Shown in pieces: positions 46,124-55,242 of a stretch of DNA of 64,000 nucleotides. The position numbers and the translations under genes are program-made. Numbering within the stretch: the stretch's first letter is position 1; the number at the start of each line of letters is the position of its first letter. Source of the stretch: Sphingobacteriales bacterium. Its GTDB lineage: Bacteria > Bacteroidota > Bacteroidia > Chitinophagales > Chitinophagaceae. The notes beneath the pieces were generated by a model, which saw nothing but the letters and a program-made list of their open reading frames with translations, had not been told where the DNA came from and searched no databases. The stretch spans positions 1 through 64,000 of the forward strand of contig JACPUV010000021.1 of assembly GCA_016192105.1 (NCBI GenBank), in the 5' to 3' direction.

Positions 46124-47083
46124 ATGTCATTAAAGGATATTCAACCAACCGGAAATAAAGACACCCGCAGCGGTTTTGGAGATGGTATTGCAGAAGCCGC
46201 CCGGAAAAACCCGAATGTGGTGGCACTGACCGCTGACCTGGCCGGTTCACTCAAACTGAACCAGTTCATCAAAGAATTTCCTGAACGGTTTATCCAGTGT
46301 GGCATTGCCGAAGCCAATATGATCGGTGTGGCAGCCGGCCTGACCATTGGCGGGAAGATCCCCTTCACCACCACTTTTGCCAATTTTTCTACCGGGCGTG
46401 TCTATGATCAGATCCGCCAGTCCGTGGCTTATAGCGGCAAGAATGTAAAGATCTGCGCTTCCCACGCGGGGTTAACGCTGGGAGAAGACGGGGCCACGCA
46501 CCAGATACTCGAAGATATCGGGCTGATGAAAATGCTCCCGGGCATGACGGTGATCGTTCCCTGTGATTATGCTCAGACCAGGGCCGCTACCCTGGCGGTG
46601 GCTGAATATGAAGGCCCCGTGTACCTGCGTTTCGGCAGGCCCGTTTGGCCCATTTTTACTGCAGATAAGCCCTTTGAAATCGGCAAAGCCCAAACCTTCT
46701 CGGAAGGAAAGGATGTAAGCATTTTCGCCTGCGGCCACATGGTCTGGAACGCAATCCAGGCGGGCCTTATCCTGGAAGAAAAAGGAATTAGTGTGGAAGT
46801 GATCAATATCCATACGATCAAACCACTGGACGAAGAAGCTGTGATCAGGTCCATCCGCAAAACCAACTGTGCGGTTACCGCGGAAGAACACAATGTGATT
46901 GGCGGTCTCGGCGATGCCATTGCACAGGTAGCAGCCAAAAACTTCCCTGTTCCGATTGAATACATAGGCACAAAAGATACCTTCGGCGAAAGCGGCACCC
47001 CTGCCCAATTATTGAAAAAATACGGGCTGGACATACCGGATATCGTAGCGGCTGCGGAAAAAGCCATCAGCCGGAAGTCATAA
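46124..47083 (+). CDS. Transketolase C-terminal subunit
   Basis: 319 residues comprising the pyrimidine-binding domain (about 10-180) and C-terminal domain (195-315) of transketolase-type enzymes. The conserved glutamate is in [20 protein letters not shown]. Split transketolases carry the diphosphate-binding half as a separate protein; that half is not adjacent here. Together they would move two-carbon units in the pentose phosphate pathway. A DXS-like or other two-subunit enzyme is less likely. Confidence 0.88.
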   Translation: MSLKDIQPTGNKDTRSGFGDGIAEAARKNPNVVALTADLAGSLKLNQFIKEFPERFIQCGIAEANMIGVAAGLTIGGKIPFTTTFANFSTGRVYDQIRQSVAYSGKNVKICASHAGLTLGEDGATHQILEDIGLMKMLPGMTVIVPCDYAQTRAATLAVAEYEGPVYLRFGRPVWPIFTADKPFEIGKAQTFSEGKDVSIFACGHMVWNAIQAGLILEEKGISVEVINIHTIKPLDEEAVIRSIRKTNCAVTAEEHNVIGGLGDAIAQVAAKNFPVPIEYIGTKDTFGESGTPAQLLKKYGLDIPDIVAAAEKAISRKS

Positions 47084-47109
47084 AGGACAAATTCTTTGAA
47101 ACAAATCAG

Positions 47110-47141
47110 GCAGGTTCTTTTAAAATCGGACCTGCTTTTTT
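47110..47141 (+). terminator. Terminator after the transketolase-subunit gene
   Basis: GCAGGT (47110-47115) pairs with ACCTGC (47130-47135), followed by TTTTTTA and more T. Confidence 0.7.
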
Positions 47142-47212
47142 ATTTTTAAGGCTGAAGCCGTTTAAACAATCGGCCTTCCCGGTATTCTAAGCCACCCAAA
47201 GCCCGATAAACC

Positions 47213-47767
47213 ATGTCATTAACCACTGCCTCTGACAGCGAATTACTGGTCCAGTTTCGTAGCCCTGCCACGAAGGAAAGTGCCTATACGAGCCTGATCA
47301 AAAAATACCAGGAAAAACTGTACTGGCATATCCGGCGGATGGTGGTGGAACATGAAGACGCGAATGATGTGCTGCAGAACGTGCTGATCCGGGTCTGGAA
47401 CGGACTGGAAAACTTCCGGGAGGACAGCCAGCTCTATACCTGGCTTTACCGGATCGCCACCAATGAATGCCTGACCTACCTGGAACAGCAAAGGAAAAAA
47501 TCTTCGGTAAGCCTGAGCGATGTGGAAACCGGGCTGAGCAATAAAATTATGGCCGATAAGCATTTTGATGCGAATCGCCTGGAGTGGAAATTACAGGTAG
47601 CCATCCAGCATCTGCCTGAAAAACAAAGAGTTGTATTCTCGCTAAGATATTACGACGAAATGCCCTATGAGCAAATGAGCCGGGTACTGGAAACCAGCGA
47701 AGGCGCCCTGAAAGCCAGTTACCACCATGCGGTCAAAAAAATTGAGGATTACATGCTGAATCATTAA
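47213..47767 (+). CDS. ECF RNA polymerase sigma factor
   Basis: 184 residues. Region 2: YTSLIKKYQEKLYWHIRRMV, then DANDVLQNVLIRVWNGLENF. Region 4: LPEKQRVVFSLRYYDEMPYE and the helix-turn-helix QMSRVLETSEGALKASYHHA. No FecR follows; instead a membrane protein with VPAGYF repeats is next, 37 bases on, and is the likely anti-sigma factor. This RpoE-like arrangement suggests an envelope or stress response. Confidence 0.93.
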   Translation: MSLTTASDSELLVQFRSPATKESAYTSLIKKYQEKLYWHIRRMVVEHEDANDVLQNVLIRVWNGLENFREDSQLYTWLYRIATNECLTYLEQQRKKSSVSLSDVETGLSNKIMADKHFDANRLEWKLQVAIQHLPEKQRVVFSLRYYDEMPYEQMSRVLETSEGALKASYHHAVKKIEDYMLNH

Positions 47768-47804
47768 ACTTTAAAGGCCATTATTCGTCTGATTTAATGA
47801 AAAA

Positions 47805-48599
47805 ATGACACAGAGAGACAACATATTACAGGAACTGAGGGATTTACAAAGCTCCCTGGCCCATGATGGCCGGGAAAATGTTTATGTTGTTCCGGCCGGG
47901 TATTTTGAAGGGCTGGCAGAACAGGTGCTTCGCCGGATCCGGGCAACTGAATCCGCTACAGCGGGCGAAGAACTGGGTCATTTATCTCCCTTGCTCGGCC
48001 GGTTGCCAAAGACTATGCCCTATTCTGTGCCGGCTGGTTATTTTGAGAGCCTCGAATCGACCCTGGTATCGGTATCCATGTATGGCGAACAGGAAGCGAA
48101 GGAGGAACTGGAAAATATCTCTCCCCTGCTCAGCGGACTGAAGAAAGAAATGCCTTACCAGGTACCTGCCGGGTATTTTGACAGGGTCAGCACACCCGCC
48201 ACAGCAAACAAACCGGCCGCCAAACTATTCTCCCTGGGGGACAGCCGTAAATGGTTCAGGTATGCGGCAGCGGCGGTGGTAACGGGAGTGATAGCCACGA
48301 CTGTTGTACATTTCAGCAGCAAATCCTCGTCCATTGATCCCAACCTGGATTCGCATGCCTGGGTGAAGAAGAATACTGAAAAGATCAAAACGGATAACAT
48401 TGAAGAATTAATTCAATTGACCAAAGAAGTAGAAAATAATGGACAGGAAAGTATTGCTGCTGCAGAACCCAGAATTAAAGAGGTGAAAGAGTTGATCAAA
48501 GACGTACCTGAAACCGAAATCCAGGATTTGCTGAAAGACACTGAAATGCTGGACGAAAACCTAACCGATGACGCTTCTGATGAATCAATGAACCCTTGA
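47805..48599 (+). CDS. Single-pass membrane protein with VPAGYF repeats, putative anti-sigma factor
   Basis: 264 residues. Three copies of VPAGYF occur at residues 29-34, 75-80 and 120-125; copies two and three lie in a wider ~45-residue repeat (EEL-SPLL--L-K-MPY-VPAGYF). One membrane helix follows (FRYAAAAVVTGVIATTVVHF, about 149-168), then a ~95-residue acidic, probably periplasmic tail. Position just after an ECF sigma gene and the cytoplasm-membrane-periplasm layout suggest an anti-sigma factor, but it has no zinc-binding HxxxCxxC motif. The family is not recognised. Confidence 0.75.
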   Translation: MTQRDNILQELRDLQSSLAHDGRENVYVVPAGYFEGLAEQVLRRIRATESATAGEELGHLSPLLGRLPKTMPYSVPAGYFESLESTLVSVSMYGEQEAKEELENISPLLSGLKKEMPYQVPAGYFDRVSTPATANKPAAKLFSLGDSRKWFRYAAAAVVTGVIATTVVHFSSKSSSIDPNLDSHAWVKKNTEKIKTDNIEELIQLTKEVENNGQESIAAAEPRIKEVKELIKDVPETEIQDLLKDTEMLDENLTDDASDESMNP

Positions 48600-48617
48600 T
48601 GAATTAATTAGAAAACA

Positions 48618-49019
48618 ATGAAAAAATTATTACTCATATTAAGTATACTGCTGGTAACGGCTCATACTGTAAAAGCACAGGATGAAGATGGTGATGACCG
48701 TATCAGGGACAAAATGCGGGAGTATATCCAATTGCGGCTGAAATTAAATAAAGATGAAGCCGACCGGTTTACCCCCATATTTATCCGCTATTTCCGTGAA
48801 TGGAGAAACACCTTAAAAGAAAACCGTTCTGACCGGTTAATACTTCAGCAAAAAGTAGTCGAGCTGCGCATTCGTTATCGCGGTGAGTTTAAGGAAATTA
48901 TTGGCGAAAGGAAGAGCAATGAAGTGTATAAACAACAGGATATTTTTATACATGAACTAAAAACGCTGAAGCAGGAAAGAATGCAAAAACCGCTAGGGCG
49001 GCGGCGGTTTACGCCGTAA
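48618..49019 (+). CDS. Small periplasmic helical protein, Spy/CpxP-like
   Basis: 133 residues with a signal peptide (to about VKAQ). The mature protein is charged and helical (DKMREYIQLRLKLNKDEADR, LQQKVVELRIRYRGEFKEII), like the Spy/CpxP group of envelope chaperones, though no clear LTxxQ motif is seen. It is the third gene of the sigma/VPAGYF operon, 18 bases after the second, fitting an envelope-stress output or sensor. Confidence 0.7.
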   Translation: MKKLLLILSILLVTAHTVKAQDEDGDDRIRDKMREYIQLRLKLNKDEADRFTPIFIRYFREWRNTLKENRSDRLILQQKVVELRIRYRGEFKEIIGERKSNEVYKQQDIFIHELKTLKQERMQKPLGRRRFTP

Positions 49020-49062
49020 CAGGCTACTGGCCGACTAAGCAATTTGTTTTGTTGAATATTTC

Positions 49063-49099
49063 AAAAGAAGGAGTCTTCCAAACGGGGACTTCTTTTTTT
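49063..49099 (+). terminator. Terminator of the ECF sigma operon
   Basis: AAAAGAAG plus GTC (49063-49075, small bulge) pairs with GACTTCTTTT (49087-49096), with a T run to 49099. Confidence 0.65.
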
Positions 49100-49103
49100 A
49101 TGC

Positions 49104-49853
49104 CTACCGGGGGTCACCGAAACTGAATACCGGGTGTTTTACATCATGATAAAACAAAAAAGTCCAGCCCTCCGCTTCTCCCCGCTGCCACCAGTCGCGG
49201 CGAAGTTCCATCGCCTTTTTCCCGTCCGCATCATACTTGGCTACAAAGCGGTGTTTCATCTGTTGCAATTGAGGGGCTTCATCCCCACCAAAGAAAATTG
49301 TCTGCCCTTCATCTTTTATCCAAAAAGCCTGGTGAAAAGGAGAATGCCCTCCTGTCAGCTCATATTGAATATACCCATCCATCTCTCCATTGCCATCCAG
49401 CAGTTCTACCTGCGGATTATCGCGCAGGCATTCCAGTTCTTCGGGAACAAAAGAGGGAAATCCTTTTTCAAAAGCAAACTGCAATTCATCCCGGCGCACA
49501 TAATAAGTCGCATTGGGAAAAGATAACTTTACCCCCAAACCTTCCCGCTTCATGCCCACTCCACCGGCATGGTCTTTATGTAAATGGGTCATCAGCACCC
49601 TGGTCACATCACCCGGACTGATCCCGTTATCCATCAGGTTCTGGTGCAATTGAAGTACCCCGTTCTTTTCAAATCCCAATCCCGTATCCAGTAACAGAAC
49701 ATCCCTTGAAGTAATCACCACAAAAGGTTGTATCTCCACCAGCAGACTCCCTACCGGCCGCTCATGCAACTGGTGCTCCGCTTCATCAAAGGGGACGAAG
49801 CGTTTTGTGGCGTCGATCGTGAATGTGCCTTCGGAAAGGGGGATGATCTTCAT
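49104..49853 (-). CDS. MBL-fold metal-dependent hydrolase
   Basis: 249 residues of the metallo-beta-lactamase fold. The metal site is THLHKDHAGGVG at about residues 85-96, and the later ligands are probably GGHSPFH and FFGGDEAP. ATG 49853 (MKIIPLSEGTFTID) is chosen; the frame stays open to 49934 without a plausible start. The substrate is unknown; relatives cleave lactones, thioesters or phosphodiesters. Convergent with the sigma operon. Confidence 0.85.
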   Translation of the reverse strand: MKIIPLSEGTFTIDATKRFVPFDEAEHQLHERPVGSLLVEIQPFVVITSRDVLLLDTGLGFEKNGVLQLHQNLMDNGISPGDVTRVLMTHLHKDHAGGVGMKREGLGVKLSFPNATYYVRRDELQFAFEKGFPSFVPEELECLRDNPQVELLDGNGEMDGYIQYELTGGHSPFHQAFWIKDEGQTIFFGGDEAPQLQQMKHRFVAKYDADGKKAMELRRDWWQRGEAEGWTFLFYHDVKHPVFSFGDPR

Positions 49854-50061
49854 AGCTGCAAATATAACTCGAGGAAAAGCATCAAGATGCCAAGACAGCA
49901 AGATGCCAAATAAATTGCAGGAACCAATGTTCAAAGAAATTCCAAAGGGGAAGCTTCAAAAAAGCATCAATTGGTGCATCTTTGAAAATTGTATTTGGAA
50001 TTTATTTGATTCTTTTGATTTGGTGCTTTTTGGTTCTCAGCGTCTTGGCATCTTGTTTTTT

Positions 50062-51402
50062 TTACCTGAGAACCATATGCCGGTCCGCATCCAGCCGTAT
50101 CAGGATAAAAAGCATGATCGTGAAAGTTAATAAAGAGGTTCCCCCGTAACTGATAAAAGGCAGGGGAATCCCGATCACGGGCGCCAGGCCGATGGTCATG
50201 GCAATATTGATGGCAATATGAAAAAAGAAAACAGAGGCTACCCCGTAGGCATAACAGCGGCTGAAGACACTTCGCTGCCGTTCCGCAATCGTCACAATCC
50301 GGAACAGGAGGATAAGGTATAAGCCGAGCAGGACCACACTGCCCAGGAACCCGAACCCTTCCCCTACGGTACAAAAAATAAAGTCGGTCCGTTGTTCGGG
50401 TACAAAATCGTAACGGGTCTGGGTAGCTTTCAGCAGCCCTTTCCCGGTGATCCGCCCGCTGCCAATGGCGATCTTCGATTGCCGGACATTATAATTGATA
50501 TCCTTTTTCTTGTCCTTATTTTTCGCTATTTCATCCGAATGAGCCTGCACATACTCGTCGGGCACTTCCTTGCCAACGGTACTGTATATCCGCTCCACCT
50601 GGTACAGCTTCAGCACTTTTTTAAACACGAGGGGTACCGCATATAGCTGGATGCCCACACAAAGCAGCCAGGTAAAAATGATATTTACGGCAAACGAGGT
50701 CCTGCGTTTCCATTGCCGGCGTGTAAAATAGATCACCAGCAGGGCCAGTGCCGTAAGGATCACGGCCAGGGTGAATTTCTCAAACACCAGGGTAGCCACG
50801 ATCAGGGCGGCGGCGGAAAAGCCCACAACCAGGATCAGGGAGGGCAATCCTTCCCGGTACATCACGATAAAAAAAGCCAGGTACACCAGGGCCAGCCCTG
50901 TTTCACTTTGCAGGATAGTGAGGGCCGCGGGAAATAAGGCAATAGCGCCTGCAATCAGTTGGGAACGGGTCTTGGTAAAATCCGTTTCGGGGCGGGAGAG
51001 GTATTTGGCCAGGGCCAGAGCCACAAATATTTTACTGAATTCAGCCGGTTGAAAATTGAAGGCTCCCAGTTTGATAATGGATTCAGTTCCCTTGATATTG
51101 GAATGCAACGGGAAAACCAGCAACAGGAAAAAAACACCCAGGGCATAGCCCAGGTTTGCCGTAGCCGAAAAGAATTTACTGTCGGTTAGCAGGATAAAAA
51201 GGGCCAGCACCAACCCGATACAGAAGAAGAAAAACTGTTTACTGTAATCGGTCCTAAACCGGAGAAAACTCTGTACCACCGGGTCACCTTCTGAATACGT
51301 TGCGGCAAAAATAGCCGTCAGGCCAATGGTCACGAGCAGCAGGTATATCCAGACCAGGCTCCAGTCAATTCCTTTTGATATGGCGGGGTTACGCTGGTTC
51401 AT
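50062..51402 (-). CDS. rodA: Rod-shape SEDS glycosyltransferase RodA
   Basis: About 446 residues with roughly ten membrane helices. SEDS-family features: KLGAFNFQPAEFSKIFVALA, and GSGRITGKGLLKATQTRYDF with VPEQRTDFIFCTVGEGFGF; PLPFISYGGTSLLTFTIMLF near the end. It polymerises lipid II glycan strands for side-wall growth with PBP2, encoded just upstream with TAA-T-ATG spacing of one base. Last gene of the mre/mrd cluster. Confidence 0.96.
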   Translation of the reverse strand: MNQRNPAISKGIDWSLVWIYLLLVTIGLTAIFAATYSEGDPVVQSFLRFRTDYSKQFFFFCIGLVLALFILLTDSKFFSATANLGYALGVFFLLLVFPLHSNIKGTESIIKLGAFNFQPAEFSKIFVALALAKYLSRPETDFTKTRSQLIAGAIALFPAALTILQSETGLALVYLAFFIVMYREGLPSLILVVGFSAAALIVATLVFEKFTLAVILTALALLVIYFTRRQWKRRTSFAVNIIFTWLLCVGIQLYAVPLVFKKVLKLYQVERIYSTVGKEVPDEYVQAHSDEIAKNKDKKKDINYNVRQSKIAIGSGRITGKGLLKATQTRYDFVPEQRTDFIFCTVGEGFGFLGSVVLLGLYLILLFRIVTIAERQRSVFSRCYAYGVASVFFFHIAINIAMTIGLAPVIGIPLPFISYGGTSLLTFTIMLFILIRLDADRHMVLR

Positions 51403-51403
51403 A

Positions 51404-53533
51404 TTATGTTCGGGTACGGTCTTTGGGAGCTGTAACACGGGCTGGTTCAGCAGGTGTCAGCATATCAGATTTGGCCGGCTTTTGCCGCTGCGAATCTGCC
51501 GGCACCCTGCTGTCTTTTCGCTTTTCCACCTTCACTTCTTCCGCGGTGGGATTATCTTCCGATTGCAGGGTGTCTTTAATATTCTTCAGCTCATTTTTCA
51601 ATTCTTTTTCTGCTTCCTTGCTTCTTTTCAGTGAATCCATCCGGATGATTTCTTTCATCATCAGGGGCGGGATCAGGTTCGTGGAAGCCATCCGTTCTTC
51701 CAGGGGCTTCCGGGCCGCAGAAATGGTATCATTGATATATTTTTCAATCATGAGACTAACAATCGGCGCGGCATAGGTTCCCCCATACCGGCCACTGTTT
51801 TCCACCACGCACATGATCGCGATCCTTGGGTTGATCCGGGGAGCGAAAGCAGCGAAGAAAGAGTGGTTGGGCTGTTTGACCAGTTGGCCATTGACCTTGG
51901 CATAATTCTCCACCGTACCTGTTTTACCACAAACCACCACCCCCGGGACCTGCGCCCCGCGCCCGGTACCACTTTCCATGACACCCTGCATCCCCTCATG
52001 CACCGCTTCAAAAATACTGTCGGGTATATCCAGGGGCACCACCCGGTTGCGGTATTTTTCCAGTAACCCGAATTGATCCCCTCCTTCAATGGAATCCACC
52101 ACATGCGGAATGATGTACCATCCTTTATTGGCGATATAAGCCATTTCATTGGCCACCTGTATGGGGGTGGTGCTCACTTCCCCCTGCCCGATACTGACAG
52201 AACGATAGGTACAGAAATTCCAGTGACCTTCTCCGTAGATCTTATTAAAATCCTCGGGTGTGGGGATATTGCCCCTCCGTTCGGTGGGTACATCAACACC
52301 CAGACGGTGACCCAGTCCAAACCCAAACATATATTTGTTCCAGGCCCTTAAACTGCTGTCCTGCGTGGGATACTTCGGATTATTGATCACCCGTTGCATC
52401 ACATTGGCAAAATAAGTATTGCAGGAATGGGTGATCCCGGTCTGCAGGTAAAAAGTTCCGGGGTCAAGGCATTTCATAGGCCTGGCGCCGCCGCAACCAT
52501 AGAAAGCACCGGAGCAACTGAATGTGGTACGGGTGTTGATTACGCCCTCGTGCAATCCCACCAGCGCCTGCAGCGTTTTGAAAGTTGACCCGGGTGAATA
52601 GGCCGCGTTGACCGCCCGGTTCAATAAAGGCTTGCGCGGGTCCGTATATAATTCAGAAAAGTGTTTCCTTCTTTCCGGCCCGGTGAGATAACCCGGATTA
52701 TAGGTAGGGCTGCTCACCATGGCAATAACACCGCCCGACCGGGGATCAATGGCCACAATGGAGCCTACTTTGTTACTCATCAGCTTCTCGCCCAGCTTCT
52801 GCAGCTCAATATCGAGGCTGGTATAAAGATTGCTTCCCGCCACGGCCGCCACATCCAGCGACCCGTTCTCATAGGGACCCTGTATCCTGCTGAAATTATC
52901 CTTGATCAGGTATTGTACCCCGCGCTGGCCCATCAGGGCTTTCTCATAACTGGCTTCGATCCCCGTCATGCCCGCATAATCACCGCTTACATACCCGTCC
53001 TCCGCATGTTTTTTCAGGTAATTGGTATCCACCTCCCCGAGGTAACCGAAAATATTAGCGCCTGCTTCGTACGGATAAGAGCGGATCGGCCGTTCCTGTA
53101 CATAAAAACCATTCTGAAACCGCCAGAGATTTTCCTGTATTCGGGCATATTTCTGCGGGGAGAGTGATGCTTCAAATACCGATGGTTTCTGCGATGTATT
53201 TTTTATGATCGAGTTAATGATTCGTCTGCGGAATTCGGCGGTATCAATCCCCATCAGCTTGCAGAAAAAGAAAGTATCAATACCCCTGGCCTGTGCCGGC
53301 GTTACCATCAGGTCATAGGTCAGCGTGTTATTCAGAATGGCTTTTCGTTTCCTGTCGAATACCAGTCCCCTCGGCGGATAAACCGTTTTTTTCAGGATCG
53401 CATTTTCATCAGCCATCTGGCGGTATTTGCCCGAGATTACCTGCAGGTAAAACAACTGGGCGATAATCACCACAAAAGCAACCAGGAATATCAGGAGGAT
53501 GATACGGCTTCTCGACTGGTTAAACACAGACAT
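51404..53533 (-). CDS. mrdA: Penicillin-binding protein 2
   Basis: 709 residues, class B transpeptidase. One N-terminal membrane helix (about 11-30), a pedestal domain, then the transpeptidase domain with active Ser316 (SPGSTFK), SCN motif (HSCNTYFANVM) and KTG motif (CGKTGTVENYA). Cross-links side-wall peptidoglycan with RodA. The last ~90 residues are a charged low-complexity tail (RSKEAEKELKNELKNIKDTL and on) that is longer than in Proteobacteria. Confidence 0.96.
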   Translation of the reverse strand: MSVFNQSRSRIILLIFLVAFVVIIAQLFYLQVISGKYRQMADENAILKKTVYPPRGLVFDRKRKAILNNTLTYDLMVTPAQARGIDTFFFCKLMGIDTAEFRRRIINSIIKNTSQKPSVFEASLSPQKYARIQENLWRFQNGFYVQERPIRSYPYEAGANIFGYLGEVDTNYLKKHAEDGYVSGDYAGMTGIEASYEKALMGQRGVQYLIKDNFSRIQGPYENGSLDVAAVAGSNLYTSLDIELQKLGEKLMSNKVGSIVAIDPRSGGVIAMVSSPTYNPGYLTGPERRKHFSELYTDPRKPLLNRAVNAAYSPGSTFKTLQALVGLHEGVINTRTTFSCSGAFYGCGGARPMKCLDPGTFYLQTGITHSCNTYFANVMQRVINNPKYPTQDSSLRAWNKYMFGFGLGHRLGVDVPTERRGNIPTPEDFNKIYGEGHWNFCTYRSVSIGQGEVSTTPIQVANEMAYIANKGWYIIPHVVDSIEGGDQFGLLEKYRNRVVPLDIPDSIFEAVHEGMQGVMESGTGRGAQVPGVVVCGKTGTVENYAKVNGQLVKQPNHSFFAAFAPRINPRIAIMCVVENSGRYGGTYAAPIVSLMIEKYINDTISAARKPLEERMASTNLIPPLMMKEIIRMDSLKRSKEAEKELKNELKNIKDTLQSEDNPTAEEVKVEKRKDSRVPADSQRQKPAKSDMLTPAEPARVTAPKDRTRT

Positions 53534-53681
53534 GGGATGAGCAAAGGGATATTAAGATGATAAAAGAGGTGATTTAACTAATACTGTACAAAATACGATT
53601 TACAAAACCCGGTTTCCAAATCTAACTGAAAATAAATTTTATTAACACAATTTTCCCTCGCGCGGATGACCGTTTCCCCTG

Positions 53682-54215
53682 CTACGCCGTATTGGTCCGG
53701 AACTTCATTTTGCGGGAAAACAGGAGCTCTACCGTAAATACCAGGAGCAAACTGATACCGGTCGTGGCCAGTAGTTTGACCAGGAAACCGAGGAAGCTGC
53801 CCACATCCAGCCATTCCAGGAATACCAGGTACCCGTGATGCAGGATGGTCAGCACCAGCACATACACCGCGTAGGGTGTCCATTGCATGGCCCGGGCGGA
53901 AGGTTCCCGGTAATTGAATTCCGTGTTGTCCTTCGGTGTCAGGACACCGATGATAAAGGGCCGCACATAGGCAATAAGGGTACAGGCAGCCGCATGCAGG
54001 CCCGGGGTCATGGTGAAATAATCCAGGGTAAGCCCGGTTATGAACCCAATGACCAGTAACCACTGCCGGGAAACCGTAAAGGGCAGCCATAAAATAAACA
54101 GGTAATAGATATACGGAGTGATGAAACGGTGCAGGTGCGGGATCTTATTCAGCACATATACCTGTACCAGGATAAACAGGCAAAACCGGATACTGTTTCT
54201 GAGAAAATCGCTCAC
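53682..54215 (-). CDS. mreD: Rod shape-determining protein MreD
   Basis: 177 residues, about five to six membrane helices, beginning with the typical SDFLRNSIRFCLFILVQVYV. It starts at GTG and overlaps the mreC stop by four bases (GTGA), so the two are translationally coupled. Part of the elongasome with MreB, MreC, PBP2 and RodA. Confidence 0.9.
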   Translation of the reverse strand: MSDFLRNSIRFCLFILVQVYVLNKIPHLHRFITPYIYYLFILWLPFTVSRQWLLVIGFITGLTLDYFTMTPGLHAAACTLIAYVRPFIIGVLTPKDNTEFNYREPSARAMQWTPYAVYVLVLTILHHGYLVFLEWLDVGSFLGFLVKLLATTGISLLLVFTVELLFSRKMKFRTNTA

Positions 54216-55090
54216 CGCGGTGTCTTTTTAGGTTCTTCAATGATTTTTTTTGTCTCCTGGTTCAGCCTGGTTTGTTCCTCAAAATCCAGGTTACCGACCA
54301 CATGTACCTGTTGCAGGTTAAGGAAATTGGCGGCCGTCTTCACTTTCAGGAGGTACATCCCGGTGGTATTATCAAGGGTGACGGCTTCAATTGTACCGAG
54401 CAGGCATCCGGGAGGGAAACTAAATGATACCGGGCTGGTCAGTACGCTATCCCCTTTTTTAACTTCAACTGATTTGGGAATCCGTTTGAGCAGCAGGTAC
54501 CGGGGATCTTTCCCGTCCCACTCTGCCGTGCCAAAATCCCCGCTGCGCTTCAGGGAGGCACTCACACTGCTCTGGACATGCAGGAGGCTCATGACCTGGC
54601 TGAAATTGGCGCTCACATTCACCACAACCCCGACGGCACTGCCATCTGATCCCATCACGGCCATATTGTCCCGGATACCCTGGGCCGACCCCCTGTTGAT
54701 CTGGAGATAATTCTTCTGTGCATTCACGGTATTGTACACCACGGTGGCCGGGTAATATGAATACCGGCGGTAATGCCCGGCGGTGTCATACGGTACTGAA
54801 TCCTGCAGTTGCCGCATACTGGTATCATGGACTGAAAAGTTACGGGGCAACAGGCCAAGTAAGGAATCATTGAACCGGTGCAGCCGCTGGTTCTCCGCCT
54901 TCAGGGCGAAGAAATCTTCCACCTTATTATACTGTGTATTGATCCGGCCAGTTACCTCGTTGGCAACCCCGAGAAACCTGGCCCGGTGAAACCGATTATA
55001 GCTGAATAAAAACCAAAGCGACAGTACCTGGAGGACCAGGAAAGAAATAAAAGTCCGGTAGCGGCTGATAAAGAGAAATACATTACGCAT
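54212..55090 (-). CDS. mreC: Rod shape-determining protein MreC
   Basis: 292 residues. One N-terminal membrane helix (about 11-29), a coiled coil (about 45-75) and the periplasmic beta domain, including YYPATVVYNTVNAQKNYLQI, NRGSAQGIRDNMAVMGSDG and GSAVGVVVNVSANFSQVMSL. It activates PBP2. It lies 152 bases after mreB in the cluster. Confidence 0.93.
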   Translation of the reverse strand: MRNVFLFISRYRTFISFLVLQVLSLWFLFSYNRFHRARFLGVANEVTGRINTQYNKVEDFFALKAENQRLHRFNDSLLGLLPRNFSVHDTSMRQLQDSVPYDTAGHYRRYSYYPATVVYNTVNAQKNYLQINRGSAQGIRDNMAVMGSDGSAVGVVVNVSANFSQVMSLLHVQSSVSASLKRSGDFGTAEWDGKDPRYLLLKRIPKSVEVKKGDSVLTSPVSFSFPPGCLLGTIEAVTLDNTTGMYLLKVKTAANFLNLQQVHVVGNLDFEEQTRLNQETKKIIEEPKKTPR

Positions 55091-55242
55091 AGCTGCCCCT
55101 CCAGTTGTCCCGTTGGGAATACAGATCAGGATTCAGTAATAGTTGACTATTGAACATTGGAATGGTAAACAACTTTCCGGGGTGATTCCGCCAGCCCCCC
55201 TTGCCTTGCTGATATGCGCAGCGGATGGGGGATTGAGGAGGC

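Noticed and set aside
46472..47067. Minus-strand open frames opposite the transketolase subunit
   Set aside because: Antisense shadows of a conserved enzyme gene; no domains or promoter.
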